Assembly: GCF_021246445.1 (NCBI RefSeq)
Contig: NZ_JAJQXW010000002.1
Coordinates: forward strand, 186,001-250,000
Source of the DNA: Rhabdothermincola salaria
GTDB lineage: Bacteria > Actinomycetota > Acidimicrobiia > Acidimicrobiales > Acidimicrobilacustridaceae
Length of the DNA: 64,000 nucleotides
Direction: 5' to 3'
The notes under the pieces are model-generated. The model saw only the letters and a list, made by a program, of their open reading frames with translations. It was not told the DNA's origin and searched no databases. Below are positions 42,380-51,368 of the stretch, one piece after another; positions within the stretch are counted from its first letter, which is position 1; each line of letters starts with the position of its first letter. The position numbers and the translations under genes are program-made.

Positions 42380-42496
42380 CTCTCAGCGATCGCGGTCGCC
42401 GTCTCGCCCGTGCCGACGAGGGGGTACGGTCGCAGAGCTTCGGCCGCGGAGCAGCGCCTTGCGCTGACATCCATGCCTCATGGCGAGGAGACACGA

Positions 42497-44155
42497 ATGA
42501 CGAGCGAAGGCCTGCCTCGGCGAACGGGCGGATCGATCGAGAACTACGACGTCATCGTCATCGGAGCGGGTGTGAGCGGGATGTACGCCCTGCACCATCT
42601 GCGGGAGGCGGGCTTGTCGGTGCGCGTGTACGACGGCGCGAGCGACATCGGTGGCACCTGGTGGTACAACCGCTATCCGGGTGCACGGGTCGATGGACCG
42701 GGCAGCCCCTTCTACGGCTACACGTTCGCAAACGAACTCATGGAGTGGGATTGGGCCGAGACCCAGTCTGAGCAATCTGCTGTGCTCGAGTATCTCGAGC
42801 ATGTGGCCGATCGGTTCGACCTGCGGCGCGACATCCAGTTCGAGACGTGGGTGGAGGACGCCCGGTACGACGAAGCGGCGCAGCGTTGGACGGTGGAGAC
42901 CAGCACCGGCGTGTCCGCCACCGCCCAGTTCCTGCTCTGCGCCGTGGGAGCGCTCTCGACGCCGAACATGCCCGACATCCCCGGGATCAACGACTTCGCG
43001 GGCGAGGTGCACCACACGGGGCGCTGGCCCCACGAGCCGGTGTCGTTCAGGAACAAGCGCGTCGCCGTCATCGGAACCGGCTCTTCAGGGATCCAGTCGA
43101 TCCCCGAGATCGCGCGCGAGGCGGACCACGTCACGGTGCTGCAGCGCACGGCGCAGTACGCCTTCCCGGCTGGAAACCGCCCGATCACGCCCGAGGAGAT
43201 GGCCGACGCCAGAGAGAACTTCGACGCCCTGCGCGAGCTGATGCACGCGAACGGCGGAGGCTTCCCGTTCGAGCCACGAGCACCGCGAAGCGCCCTCGAC
43301 GACACGCCTGAACAGCGACGGGCGCGCTACGAGGAGCTGTGGCAGCGCGGGGGCTTCAAGTTCTTCCTCGAGCTCTACAGCGACATCGCGGTGAACGAGG
43401 AGGCGAACGCCACGCTGGCCGACTTCGTCCGAGACAAGATCCGCGAGATCGTGCACGATCCGGCGACAGCCCAGAAGCTGATGCCCGAGTACTTCGTGAT
43501 GACCAAACGGCCGATCCTGGAGAACGGCTACTACGAGACCTTCAACCGCGACAACGTCACATTGGTCGACCTTCGCGAGGACCCCATCGAGCGCTTCACG
43601 CCGACGAGCGTCGTCACGCGCTCCGGCGAGCACCCCGTCGACCTGCTCGTGCTGGCGACCGGCTTCGACGCCATCAGCGGCTCGATGCTGCGCCTGAACC
43701 CCAAGGGACGCAGCGGGCTGAGCCTGAAGCACCGGTGGAACGAAGGGTTCCACAACTACCTCGGTCTCTCGCTCGCCGAGTTCCCGAACCTGTTCATGAT
43801 CCACGGGCCCGGTTCTCCCGGTGTCTTCTACAACATGCCGCTCGGTGCGGAGCGGCAGATCAACTGGATCGCCGAGCTGGTGCGGTTCATGCGCGAACAG
43901 GGGCTGGGAGCTGCCGAGCCCAAGCCCGAGATGGAAACGGCCTGGGGAGCCGAAGTGTCCGCGATCGCAGACGCAACGCTGTTCCCTCGTACCGACTCCT
44001 GGTGGACCGGCGCGAACATCCCCGGGAAGCCCCGCCAGTTCTCGGCGTACCTGGGTGGCACCCTCTACTACCAACGCCTCGCCGATGCAGCCACGGACTA
44101 CGCGGGGTTCGTCTTCGAGCCAGCGGCACACCAGGAGGACGCCGAAACGCCCTGA
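42497..44155 (+). CDS. Baeyer-Villiger flavin monooxygenase (cyclohexanone monooxygenase-like)
   Basis: A 552-aa class B flavoprotein monooxygenase; the ATG at 42497 follows GAGGAG 7-8 bases upstream. It has an FAD Rossmann motif G23-A-G-V-S-G28, the DIGGTWWYNRYPGARVD block, the Baeyer-Villiger fingerprint F167-A-G-E-V-H-H-T-G-R-W177-P, and an NADPH Rossmann motif G193-T-G-S-S-G198. A late LATGFDAISGSM block completes the family pattern. It should use NADPH and O2 to insert oxygen into ketones, giving esters or lactones, in the cytosol. The substrate cannot be told. It is the first intact gene right of the attachment site and is followed convergently by a DUF4262 gene. Confidence 0.93.
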   Translation: MTSEGLPRRTGGSIENYDVIVIGAGVSGMYALHHLREAGLSVRVYDGASDIGGTWWYNRYPGARVDGPGSPFYGYTFANELMEWDWAETQSEQSAVLEYLEHVADRFDLRRDIQFETWVEDARYDEAAQRWTVETSTGVSATAQFLLCAVGALSTPNMPDIPGINDFAGEVHHTGRWPHEPVSFRNKRVAVIGTGSSGIQSIPEIAREADHVTVLQRTAQYAFPAGNRPITPEEMADARENFDALRELMHANGGGFPFEPRAPRSALDDTPEQRRARYEELWQRGGFKFFLELYSDIAVNEEANATLADFVRDKIREIVHDPATAQKLMPEYFVMTKRPILENGYYETFNRDNVTLVDLREDPIERFTPTSVVTRSGEHPVDLLVLATGFDAISGSMLRLNPKGRSGLSLKHRWNEGFHNYLGLSLAEFPNLFMIHGPGSPGVFYNMPLGAERQINWIAELVRFMREQGLGAAEPKPEMETAWGAEVSAIADATLFPRTDSWWTGANIPGKPRQFSAYLGGTLYYQRLADAATDYAGFVFEPAAHQEDAETP

Positions 44156-44250
44156 TCCCCCAGATCGGGAGCGCTCCGGGCAGCGATGCGAGCTGCGCGT
44201 CACTCAGCCCCACACGACTCGGCGTGTCCAGCCAGGGTCCGATCCACGGA

Positions 44251-44733
44251 TCAGGCCAGGCCTACGCTGTCCGACGGTTCGGCCAGCAGCGGCGTCGTGT
44301 GGCTCTCCCCGCAGCTGCACGGCAGTGGCGGAAGAATGACCTGGAGGAACTCGACCGGTGGGAGCTCACCGAGGCTGCCGTAGTAGTTCACCCAGCTCGC
44401 CACCAGGCCCCGCTCGAGGTGCACCGGGTGGACCGTCCCGAACGTCACCCTCCCGCCCTCGAGGTCGGCGTGGTCGCCCGCTTGGAAGCGGCGGCCGAGG
44501 CGGACGCTCTCGCCCAGCTCGTTGATGACCGCGCCGCCTACACGAGTGTCGTAACCCACGACCACCAGCTCGGGATGATCGAAGCCCGCAGACAGCCCGA
44601 TGGAATAGACGAACCCGGGTCTGTCTGGCGGCTCTCCCCACACGGCTTGCAGCACCCACCCGTGCCGCAGCACATGGCCGTGGAGGTTGAACAGGACGTC
44701 GTCGTGGCTCGCGCCTTCACACATGATGCACAT
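44251..44733 (-). CDS. DUF4262 domain protein
   Basis: A 160-aa protein with the DUF4262 pattern: HGWVLQAVWGEPPDRPGFVY, SIGLSAGFDHPELVVVGYD and GYDTRVGGAVINELG. The C-terminus CSCGESH and the N-terminus MCIMCEGAS contain cysteine pairs that might bind metal; the N-terminal CxxC is common in this family. Function of DUF4262 is unknown. Convergent with the monooxygenase gene. Confidence 0.85.
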   Translation of the reverse strand: MCIMCEGASHDDVLFNLHGHVLRHGWVLQAVWGEPPDRPGFVYSIGLSAGFDHPELVVVGYDTRVGGAVINELGESVRLGRRFQAGDHADLEGGRVTFGTVHPVHLERGLVASWVNYYGSLGELPPVEFLQVILPPLPCSCGESHTTPLLAEPSDSVGLA

Positions 44734-44920
44734 GAGCGAATGATGGCGAGGGGCTGTGACAGTGCCCGAGTGCCGTGCTTCGGATCCACCACGACATCCC
44801 CGAGTTCACGGCCTCCGCGTCCCTCCGAGCGGCCCGTGAGCCGCACCTGAGCCGGGTCCGTCGACCCGACTCGTTCGCAGCACCCGCCCGGGACCTGAGG
44901 TCACGCCGGTCTCGGGGGCA

Positions 44921-45265
44921 TCACGTGGTCTCGTCGCCCGTTGCGGGAGGGAACACAGGAGCCAGGAACGCGAGCAGCGTGAGGCCGTCGGTCGAGTTGT
45001 TCGTGACGCGCAGTTCCTCGTCACCCCGGTAGTGGGCCAGGTCGCCGGCCGAGAACGGCACCGGGCCGTCGGTGGTGTCGAGCTCTCCGGCTCCCTCGAC
45101 GACGTAGAGGAACAGGTCGGACTCACCGTGGGTGTGCGGCGGAAGGGACACGCCCGGACCGAGGCGGATCATCCGCACGTTCGAGTGGTCGCTCTCCATG
45201 ACGCCGACTGCGACAGCCCGTTCGGGGTCGTACTCGGCCAGTTCGGTGGGTCGGATCGTTCGCAT
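44921..45265 (-). CDS. cupin-fold protein (114 aa)
   Basis: A single-domain cupin: motif 1 appears as SLPPHTHGESDLFLYVVEG and motif 2 as PVPFSAGDLAHYRGDEELRV. The histidine pair HTH and glutamate E of motif 1 and the histidine of motif 2 could hold a metal ion. Small cupins of this type are sensors or dioxygenase-like enzymes; no specific substrate can be assigned. It lies downstream of the truncated haemoglobin gene on the same strand, separated by a strong hairpin. Confidence 0.8.
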   Translation of the reverse strand: MRTIRPTELAEYDPERAVAVGVMESDHSNVRMIRLGPGVSLPPHTHGESDLFLYVVEGAGELDTTDGPVPFSAGDLAHYRGDEELRVTNNSTDGLTLLAFLAPVFPPATGDETT

Positions 45266-45296
45266 GATGGATGCCTCTTCTGTCGTGGTCGGAGAT

Positions 45297-45325
45297 GTCG
45301 GGACCCCTCGGAGAGGGGTCCCGAC
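45297..45325 (-). terminator. perfect 13-bp stem, 3-nt loop hairpin between haemoglobin and cupin genes
   Basis: GTCGGGACCCCTC and GAGGGGTCCCGAC flank GGA. It lies 88 bp after the haemoglobin stop and 32 bp before the cupin start on the minus strand. No T-run follows, so it may be a GC-rich terminator, an attenuator or an RNA-stability element rather than a classic Rho-independent site. Confidence 0.5.
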
Positions 45326-45412
45326 AGTCGGTGGTCGGTTTCGGTGGTCGGTGGCCTCAGGTGCGAGGCGTGGGCGGAACCAAGGGCATCGGCGCCGCGT
45401 GGGCCCGACCGG

Positions 45413-45847
45413 TCATCGTTCGGCCCCGGTCGGCTTCCACATGCCGTGGCCGAGGTATCTGTTCGCCATCGCCCGCGACATCCCAGTGGCACGCTTCATG
45501 GCCAAGGTCGCCTTCGGGCCGCTCCACCCGCCGTCGACCGTGTCGATGAAGATCTGCAGCCATCGGTCGAACAGCTCCGGAGTGAAGGCGCGGTGGTCGT
45601 GCAGGTGGCGATGGCCCTCGAGCACATCGATGTCGTAGTCGGGGGCGAGGAGGATCACGTGTTGCCAGTAGTCCGCGACAGAGCCGATGTGTGCCTGCCA
45701 GTCGAGATGGTCGGGCCCGAAGGTGAAGTACGGCTCGAGCAGATCGTCCTGCACCACGTCTGCGTACTGCCGGGTCACCAGCTCGAAGATGTCGGTCGAC
45801 CGGACGGTCGGATTCGTCCCGGGCCGGTCGCTGAGGATGGTGGCCAT
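45413..45847 (-). CDS. group III truncated haemoglobin
   Basis: A 144-aa globin; the start at 45847 follows GGGAGG by about 7 nt. The sequence FELVTRQYADVVQDDLLEPY, DWQAHIGSVADYWQHVIL and the block HLHDHRAFTPELFDRWLQIF fit group III truncated haemoglobins; H83 aligns with the proximal haem-binding histidine. Such proteins bind O2, NO or sulfide and are linked to respiration and stress in actinomycetes. The C-terminus (MSRAMANRYLGHGMW) is conserved-looking. The downstream cupin may share its transcript, subject to the hairpin between them. Confidence 0.85.
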   Translation of the reverse strand: MATILSDRPGTNPTVRSTDIFELVTRQYADVVQDDLLEPYFTFGPDHLDWQAHIGSVADYWQHVILLAPDYDIDVLEGHRHLHDHRAFTPELFDRWLQIFIDTVDGGWSGPKATLAMKRATGMSRAMANRYLGHGMWKPTGAER

Positions 45848-46368
45848 GGGGGCCCTCCCGTTGCTGAGAGACGGCCGCCCTGGACCCGATGTCCGCCGAC
45901 AGGAGGACATCCAGCGCCAGCCAGGCGTCTCGAGGATCTGCCTACCTGCGCCACCGAGGTCCGGAGCAACGCTCCCGAACGCCGCCCGATGAACCGAGCG
46001 GGTCCAGCACGACGAAGGGTCCGACAACCGTGCCGACTCCGACGGTACCGCCGCCGCTCACTCTCCGGACCATGCCACCCGGAACCCTCGTCGTCATCTC
46101 GACACTCTTCGCCGCAACGCCTCCGGGCCGCGCCGCATGAGCTCGTCGCGATCATGGCCTCGTCGCCAACGCCGTCACGCGCAGAGACGGCGTGTGACAT
46201 CGAGCTCGGGCTCGCTCAAGAGAAGCGACGCGGGCCCGCAGCCGAGTGGAATGCGATGCCCGGCCACCGGGGTTCCCGGGGGCACCTCGTCGGACAGGAC
46301 CCGCACATGGCTCGAGAGAACTGGCACCTCGCACCGTCCATCGCCGTACCGCCACCGGGCGCGGCCCG
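45848..46368. other. 521-bp intergenic region, nothing recognised
   Basis: Frames open on both strands give Arg/Pro/Ser-rich products without motifs. The region lies between two divergent genes and should contain the promoters of the haemoglobin and the disulfide-oxidoreductase genes. No conserved promoter hexamers, riboswitch or repeat stood out. Confidence 0.4.
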
Positions 46369-47847
46369 ATGAGCCTGGTCAGCGACCACGAACGCGACGG
46401 CACCGACGTGCTCGTCGTCGGTGGTGGAGCCGGCGGACTGACCACGGCCACCCACGCGGCGCGACGGGGAGCCAAGGTGCTGCTGGTCAGCGCGGGGCCC
46501 CTCGGAGGGGACTGCACCCACACCGGGTGCGTGCCGTCGAAGACGTTGCTCGCCGCCGCCGCCGAGGGTGCCTCGTTCGACGAGGCACTGTCCCGGGTGC
46601 ACCGGACCGTCGCCCGCATCGCCGCGACCGAGGACGAGCGCACCCTCGCCCGCGCCGGCATCGGCGTGGTCCGGGGGCGAGCGCACCTCCTCGGTGACGG
46701 CGCGATCGACGTCGACGGCCACGTCCTGCGCTCGCGCCACATCGTGTTGGCCACCGGCGCCACCGCGGCCCTCCCCCCGATCCCCGGGCTGGAGGCCATC
46801 GGTGCGCTCACCAACACCACCGTGTTCGAGCGTCGCCCCCGTCCCGACCGCTTGGCGGTGGTCGGCGGTGGCGCCATCGGCTGCGAACTGGCGCAGGCCT
46901 TCGCCCGCCTGGGCACGTCGGTGACCGTGCTGGAAGGGGCCGACCGGCTGCTCCCGGGAGAGGACCCGGCCGCATCGAGCATGGTGACCGCCGCCCTCGA
47001 AGCCGACGGCGTGCGAGTCCTGACGGGCACGCGGGTCGAGTCGGCGTCGCGTCAGGACGGCGTCGCCTGTCTGCACCTGGGGAACGGCGAGGACGTCCCC
47101 GCCGACGAGGTGCTCGTGGCGACCGGTCGGCGACCTCTCTCGGAGGGACTCGGTCTCGAGGCCCTCGGCGTCGAGGTCGACGAGGGCCGCCACATCGTCG
47201 TGGACCGCACCTGCGCCACCGACGTCCCGGGCCTGTGGGCTGTCGGGGACGTGACCCAGTGGGGCGGCTTCACCCACGTCGCCGGCAACATGGGGTTCGT
47301 CGCGGCCGTGAACATCACCAAGCGCCATCGGTGGCAGCCGTCGCGGAAGGTCGAACGCCGGGTCGTCCCCCGGGTCGTGTTCACGTCCCCCGAGGTGGCC
47401 CAGGTCGGGATGACCGAGAGCGAGGCCGCCGACGTGGGCGGACGGGTCGCGGAAGTCCGTCTCGACGACGTGGACCGGGCCCTCACCGAAGGCCGGACCG
47501 GCGGCTTCGTGAAGCTGATCGCCGGCCCTCGGCCCGTGCTGGGAACGCTCGGAGGCGGCCGGATCCTCGGCGCCACGATCGTCGCCCCCCGTGCCGGGGA
47601 GCTGATCGGCGAGGTGGGACTGGCCATGAAGACCCACATGTTCACCGGCCGGCTGGCCCAGACGATGCACGCCTACCCCACCTGGTCGATGGCCCTCCAA
47701 CAGGCCGCCACCCAGTTCTTCTTCACGACCCACGGAGCCGGGGCCCGCCCCGCCAGCGCCTCCCCCACCGGTCCCCTCCCCACGGTCGACGCCACCCGTC
47801 GACGATCGCAGACGCCACCGGCACCGGCAGGCACACCGACGGCGTGA
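46369..47847 (+). CDS. mercuric reductase/lipoamide dehydrogenase-like FAD disulfide oxidoreductase
   Basis: A 492-aa class I pyridine nucleotide-disulfide oxidoreductase. FAD site G18-G-G-A-G-G23; redox-active cysteines C49-THTG-C54 in GGDCTHTGCVPSKTL; NAD(P) site VVGGGAIGCELAQAF; second FAD contact GLWAVGDVTQWGGFTHVA; dimerisation domain MHAYPTWSMALQ with the catalytic His of the HxYPT pattern. No N-terminal HMA domain and no C-terminal vicinal cysteines are seen, so it is not a canonical MerA; the physiological disulfide substrate is unknown. The last ~35 residues are disordered. Start chosen at 46369, where homology begins. Confidence 0.9.
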   Translation: MSLVSDHERDGTDVLVVGGGAGGLTTATHAARRGAKVLLVSAGPLGGDCTHTGCVPSKTLLAAAAEGASFDEALSRVHRTVARIAATEDERTLARAGIGVVRGRAHLLGDGAIDVDGHVLRSRHIVLATGATAALPPIPGLEAIGALTNTTVFERRPRPDRLAVVGGGAIGCELAQAFARLGTSVTVLEGADRLLPGEDPAASSMVTAALEADGVRVLTGTRVESASRQDGVACLHLGNGEDVPADEVLVATGRRPLSEGLGLEALGVEVDEGRHIVVDRTCATDVPGLWAVGDVTQWGGFTHVAGNMGFVAAVNITKRHRWQPSRKVERRVVPRVVFTSPEVAQVGMTESEAADVGGRVAEVRLDDVDRALTEGRTGGFVKLIAGPRPVLGTLGGGRILGATIVAPRAGELIGEVGLAMKTHMFTGRLAQTMHAYPTWSMALQQAATQFFFTTHGAGARPASASPTGPLPTVDATRRRSQTPPAPAGTPTA

Positions 47848-47940
47848 CCCGCCGACGAAGGTGCCCTCGGCGACGCCGGGACAGCGCTGACCGGTGAGCT
47901 CGGCCGCCGCGGGGCGTGGCCGGAGGCGGTCGGGTGCGGG

Positions 47941-48294
47941 TCAGGCGGGTCGCACGCCGGACCGGCGGCGACGCCACCACGGCGCCGGGCGCTCCCGGCG
48001 CTCGATGCCCGCCGAGTCGGCGAGGGCGAGCACGGTCCGGGCCGCGGGGTTCACGAGGACGGTGTCACCCAGCCGGACGGTGGGGACGGTCTCGTCGCCA
48101 CCGGTCGCGGCCCGCACCACCTCGGCTCCCGACGGGTCGTGCCAGATGTCGATCTCCGTCGTCTCCAGCCCCGCTCGCCGCAGCGATCGACGCAACGACG
48201 CGCAGAACGGGCACCCCGGTCGCCAGTACACGACCAGCTCGGGGACGGCCCGGGGCCCGCGCTCGGACGGTGTCGGGGGCGGCGGCGTGGTCAC
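47941..48294 (-). CDS. glutaredoxin/mycoredoxin-like protein
   Basis: About 117 aa from a GTG; the exact start is uncertain because the upstream sequence is a GC-rich, proline/glycine-coding stretch. Core LVVYWRPGCPFCASLRRSLR gives the CPFC active site (C28, C31), followed by the glutaredoxin TVP motif (DETVPTVRLGDTVLVNP). Such proteins reduce mixed disulfides with mycothiol or glutathione. It ends a minus-strand operon with the CDP-alcohol transferase and radical SAM genes. Confidence 0.85.
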   Translation of the reverse strand: MTTPPPPTPSERGPRAVPELVVYWRPGCPFCASLRRSLRRAGLETTEIDIWHDPSGAEVVRAATGGDETVPTVRLGDTVLVNPAARTVLALADSAGIERRERPAPWWRRRRSGVRPA

Positions 48295-48347
48295 GGGTGA
48301 GGAACCCCCGCCGGTGCCCACCTCATTCCCGCCCGGCGGGGGGGGAC

Positions 48348-48956
48348 TCACAGGTGCCGCCGGGCCCAGACCCCGCGCTGGACCACGCCGACCAGCACGG
48401 CCCCGGCCATGACCGAGAAGATCAGGGGCGCGGCCGACGGGAACGCCAGGAAGACCGTGAACACCACGATGGTCTCGGCCCCCTCGACGAGTGCCGGTGG
48501 CATGGTGATCGACGTCAGCTCGCCGGTGCTCGCCGCACCGGCCGCCCGCTTCTCCGCCAGCGCCGACAGGTAGGTCCACGAGATGGTGTTGACGTAGAAG
48601 GCGGCCAGCATGACCGCGAGCGAGATCCAGCCCGCCCGGGTGTCGAGCCACAACGCCACCCCGATCGGCACGAGCGCGTAGCCGACGGTGTCGAGGACCA
48701 TGTCGAGGTACCCGCCCAGGTCGGTCGCCCCACCCCGGGCCCGGGCCACGGCGCCGTCGAGCCCGTCGAGCAACCGGCTGGCCAGCCAGGCCGCCACCGC
48801 GAGCCAGGCCAGCCCGGCCCAGGCGGCACTGGCGGCGGCCACGGTGAGGACGAACGCGGCGGCGGTGACCGCACCCGGCCCGATGATGCGCCCGACCCGA
48901 GAGGCCAGCGGCCCGACCAGCGCCTCGTTGGTGCGGCGGAGCCGCTGGTCGAACAT
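48348..48956 (-). CDS. CDP-alcohol phosphatidyltransferase family membrane protein
   Basis: A 202-aa integral membrane enzyme with a perfect CDP-alcohol transferase signature D64-x2-D67-G68-x2-A71-R72-x8-G81-x3-D85-x3-D89. Hydrophobic helices flank it (~30-60, 90-125, 160-190). The family transfers a phospho-headgroup from a CDP-alcohol, or the reverse, in phospholipid synthesis. The specific acceptor cannot be deduced. It sits 43 bp downstream of the radical SAM gene on the same strand, which suggests modification of a lipid or headgroup. Confidence 0.88.
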   Translation of the reverse strand: MFDQRLRRTNEALVGPLASRVGRIIGPGAVTAAAFVLTVAAASAAWAGLAWLAVAAWLASRLLDGLDGAVARARGGATDLGGYLDMVLDTVGYALVPIGVALWLDTRAGWISLAVMLAAFYVNTISWTYLSALAEKRAAGAASTGELTSITMPPALVEGAETIVVFTVFLAFPSAAPLIFSVMAGAVLVGVVQRGVWARRHL

Positions 48957-48999
48957 CAGCCCAGTGTCGCCGACGTCGGACTCGCGAGCGCCGGCTCGG

Positions 49000-50439
49000 T
49001 CAGCGGGCCGCAGGGGCCGGCTGCTTCTCCCGGGCGCTCACCCCGCGCCGGCGACGAGGCAGCATCACGGCGAGCTCGGCGTTCTCGTCGGGGTCGAGGA
49101 CGCTGTGCTGCACGCACGCCGGGACGATCTCGCCGGTCTCGGGATGCCCCATGGCGTAGGCACAGGCCTCGAGGCGCTCCTGGGCCGCCCGCAGACGCGG
49201 GTCGTCGAGCCGCTGGCCGCGCTGGAGCGCGGCCCACGCCGGCCCCACCTCGGCGGCGTCGATGAAGCTGTGCATCACATAGGTGGTCGGGTGCACCCCT
49301 CGGGTGAAGGCTCGCGGGCCGCCGCCGCGACGCACCGTGCGCGCCACCCAGGACGCGGCAGTGGGGATGTCGCGGCGGTTGGCGGCCACGATCCGGGCCA
49401 GACGGGTGACCATCACGGCCCGGGACGCGAACAGGAAGTTCCCCGGCAACGCCCGGTAGAGCGCATCTCTGGCTTCGGCATCGGCGGCGTGGTCGTCCTC
49501 GAAGACCGGCGTGTAGCGGCCATCGACCCACAGGCCCCAGGTGGCCCGGTTGCAGCGCAGGTCCCCCATCTGCATCGCCCGGTACGGCAGGTCGCGCCCG
49601 ACGCCGCGTTCGACCTCGGCCCACACGGCATCGTCGGTGACGGCCCGGTAGTCGGCGTCCCATCGTCGGTCGTTGCCCACGTGCGCGGCCGGCTGGAACG
49701 AGAACACCCGGTAGCCCATGGCGCGGCAGTCGCGCACCACTCCGGCGATCTGGCCGAGGTTGGCGGGGGTCACGGTCATGTTGTGGGCGAGGTGGTGGCG
49801 GACCCCGTGCTCACGACGGAGCCGATCGAACATCTCCACCGTCCGTCGGCGAAAGACGTTGAGCTCGGCCTCGCTCTCGGGGTGGGGTGCGCCGGTGCGG
49901 CCGTGCATGGTGGAGTCGATGTGGATGGCGAAGGCCAGCGCGTCGAACCGCCGGCGCCCGTCGGGACGGACGGCCAACCGCCGGAGGTACTCGTAGTCGA
50001 AGTCGCCATGGCTGAAGCTCATCGGGAAGCGCTCGTGGCGGCGCATGACCTCGAGCGCCTCGGCGTGGTCCTCGGGGTCGAGGAGGGTGGCCTCGCCCCC
50101 GATGAGCTGGGCGTGCACCCCCGGGCCTCGGGTCCGGCGCAGGAACGCCATCTGCTGGTCGATCTGCTCGACGGTGTGACGACCGTCGACCCGGACCTTG
50201 TTGGCGTCGGCGGAGTGGTAGCAGGGCTTGCAGGCGAAGTCGCACGCCGGGAACACCCCGTGGGTGCCCTCGCACCCGGTGAGCTTGCGTCCCATCAGCT
50301 GGGCGGGGTTGCGCACGTGCTCGGGGAGCTCGGCCCAGCGGCGGGCGAGGGCCTCGGCCACCTCGGGCGTCACCGGACGCGTGCGGCGCTCCAGGGCACG
50401 GAGACGGGACCAGATGGCGGAGGAACGGGGACTGGTCAT
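49000..50439 (-). CDS. radical SAM protein
   Basis: A 479-aa protein starting at the ATG at 50439. It carries the CX3CX2C iron-sulfur cluster C66-D-F-A-C70-K-P-C73, followed by AQLIGGEATLLDPEDHAEAL, a variant of the GGE SAM-binding segment. The downstream (beta/alpha) barrel and the C-terminal extension (YVMHSFIDAAEVGPAWAALQ) contain further cysteines (ACAYAMGHPETGEIVPACVQ) that might bind an auxiliary cluster. It belongs to a group of stand-alone radical SAM enzymes of unknown reaction. The neighbours (CDP-alcohol transferase, glutaredoxin, zf-HC2 protein) suggest an envelope or redox role under the divergent ECF sigma. Confidence 0.88.
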   Translation of the reverse strand: MTSPRSSAIWSRLRALERRTRPVTPEVAEALARRWAELPEHVRNPAQLMGRKLTGCEGTHGVFPACDFACKPCYHSADANKVRVDGRHTVEQIDQQMAFLRRTRGPGVHAQLIGGEATLLDPEDHAEALEVMRRHERFPMSFSHGDFDYEYLRRLAVRPDGRRRFDALAFAIHIDSTMHGRTGAPHPESEAELNVFRRRTVEMFDRLRREHGVRHHLAHNMTVTPANLGQIAGVVRDCRAMGYRVFSFQPAAHVGNDRRWDADYRAVTDDAVWAEVERGVGRDLPYRAMQMGDLRCNRATWGLWVDGRYTPVFEDDHAADAEARDALYRALPGNFLFASRAVMVTRLARIVAANRRDIPTAASWVARTVRRGGGPRAFTRGVHPTTYVMHSFIDAAEVGPAWAALQRGQRLDDPRLRAAQERLEACAYAMGHPETGEIVPACVQHSVLDPDENAELAVMLPRRRRGVSAREKQPAPAAR

Positions 50440-50545
50440 GGTGCACCTCGGCGGCGGCGAACGGGGTTGGTGGGCGCTCGGCGGCCGACCGCACCCGGGG
50501 GCAGTGAAGCCTGGTCGTTCGCCGCTGTCGACCATCGTGTGCTGC

Positions 50546-50728
50546 TCACGACCCGGCCCTCGCGGCCATCGACCGGAGCGAACGCCGGACGCGTCGCATC
50601 GTCTCCAGGTGGTTCCGACACCGGGCACACTCCGCCAGGTGTACCTCGACGCGACGGGTCGCTCGCCGCTCCAACTCGGTGTCGAAGTAGGCGTCGAGCG
50701 CTCGTCGGGGGTGACGGAACCATCGCAT
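50546..50728 (-). CDS. small zf-HC2 anti-sigma-like protein (60 aa)
   Basis: A short helical protein with the zinc-binding anti-sigma motif H30-xxx-C34-xx-C37 (VEVHLAECARC). It starts at an ATG at 50728; a longer Arg-rich extension upstream is not protein-like. It has no transmembrane helix. Located 95 bp from and divergent to an ECF sigma gene, and upstream of the radical SAM operon on its own strand. It could be a second, truncated-style anti-sigma factor or adaptor. Confidence 0.7.
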   Translation of the reverse strand: MRWFRHPRRALDAYFDTELERRATRRVEVHLAECARCRNHLETMRRVRRSLRSMAARAGS

Positions 50729-50822
50729 CGTCCCCGGAACCCGACAGCGACGCCGACGATTCCCTAGCGTGCGGGAATCTGTCGGACGACCACCGGGTTC
50801 CGGCACCGTGGAGGAGACCTGC

Positions 50823-51368
50823 GTGCCCGCACCGATCGACGCCGAAGCCGCGTTCGAGACGTACGTGCTGCCCGAGGTCGAGGTGCTCTACCGCGTCGCC
50901 CGCTCCATCACCCGCCATGACGCCGACGCCGAGGACCTGGTGCAGGACACCATGCTGCGCGCCTTTCGCAGCATCGAGCGCTTCGACGGCCGCCACCCCC
51001 GGGCGTGGTTGCTCACCATCATGCGCAACGCGCAGATCAACCGGGTGCGACGGCGGCGGCCCGGTCTGCTCGACGATCCCGACGACGCGTCCGACCGACG
51101 CATCGCCATGGCCGATGGGGGGCCCGGACCCGAAGAGCAGGTCCTCGACCGCGGGTTCGACGCCGTCGTCGAATCGGCCTACCTCGATCTTCCCGAGATG
51201 TTCCGGGAGGTCATCGACCTCGTCGACCTCGCCGGGCTCTCCTACCAGGAGGCCGCCGTCGTGCTGGAGGTCCCCCAGGGCACCGTCATGAGCCGGCTGC
51301 ACCGAGGTCGGAAGCGGATCCGCGAGTCACTCGCCGCGGCGGGGTTCAAGAGAGGAAACCGGCGATGA
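50823..51368 (+). CDS. ECF RNA polymerase sigma factor
   Basis: A 181-aa sigma-70 region 2/region 4 protein starting at a GTG (GGAG about 8 nt upstream). Region 2: YRVARSITRHDADAEDLVQD, then TMLRAFRSIERFDGRHPRAW. Region 4: LDLPEMFREVIDLVDLAGLS, YQEAAVVLEVPQGTVMSRLH and RGRKRIRESL. Its stop overlaps the ATG of the anti-sigma gene (ATGA, 51365-51368), the classic sigma/anti-sigma arrangement. Likely responds to oxidative or envelope stress, given zinc-cysteine anti-sigma chemistry. Confidence 0.93.
   Translation: MPAPIDAEAAFETYVLPEVEVLYRVARSITRHDADAEDLVQDTMLRAFRSIERFDGRHPRAWLLTIMRNAQINRVRRRRPGLLDDPDDASDRRIAMADGGPGPEEQVLDRGFDAVVESAYLDLPEMFREVIDLVDLAGLSYQEAAVVLEVPQGTVMSRLHRGRKRIRESLAAAGFKRGNRR

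Noticed and set aside
46216-47733. Long minus-strand frame opposite the MerA-like gene
   Set aside because: The plus strand encodes a complete, motif-rich oxidoreductase; the minus product has no recognisable domain.
46369-47847. Naming the gene merA
   Set aside because: No HMA domain, no C-terminal cysteine pair and no mer operon; only the general flavin disulfide reductase class is supported.
48688-51291. Very long plus-strand frame across the radical SAM region
   Set aside because: It is the antisense of the CDP-alcohol transferase and radical SAM genes, a high-GC artefact; its product is low-complexity His/Gly/Ala sequence without motifs.
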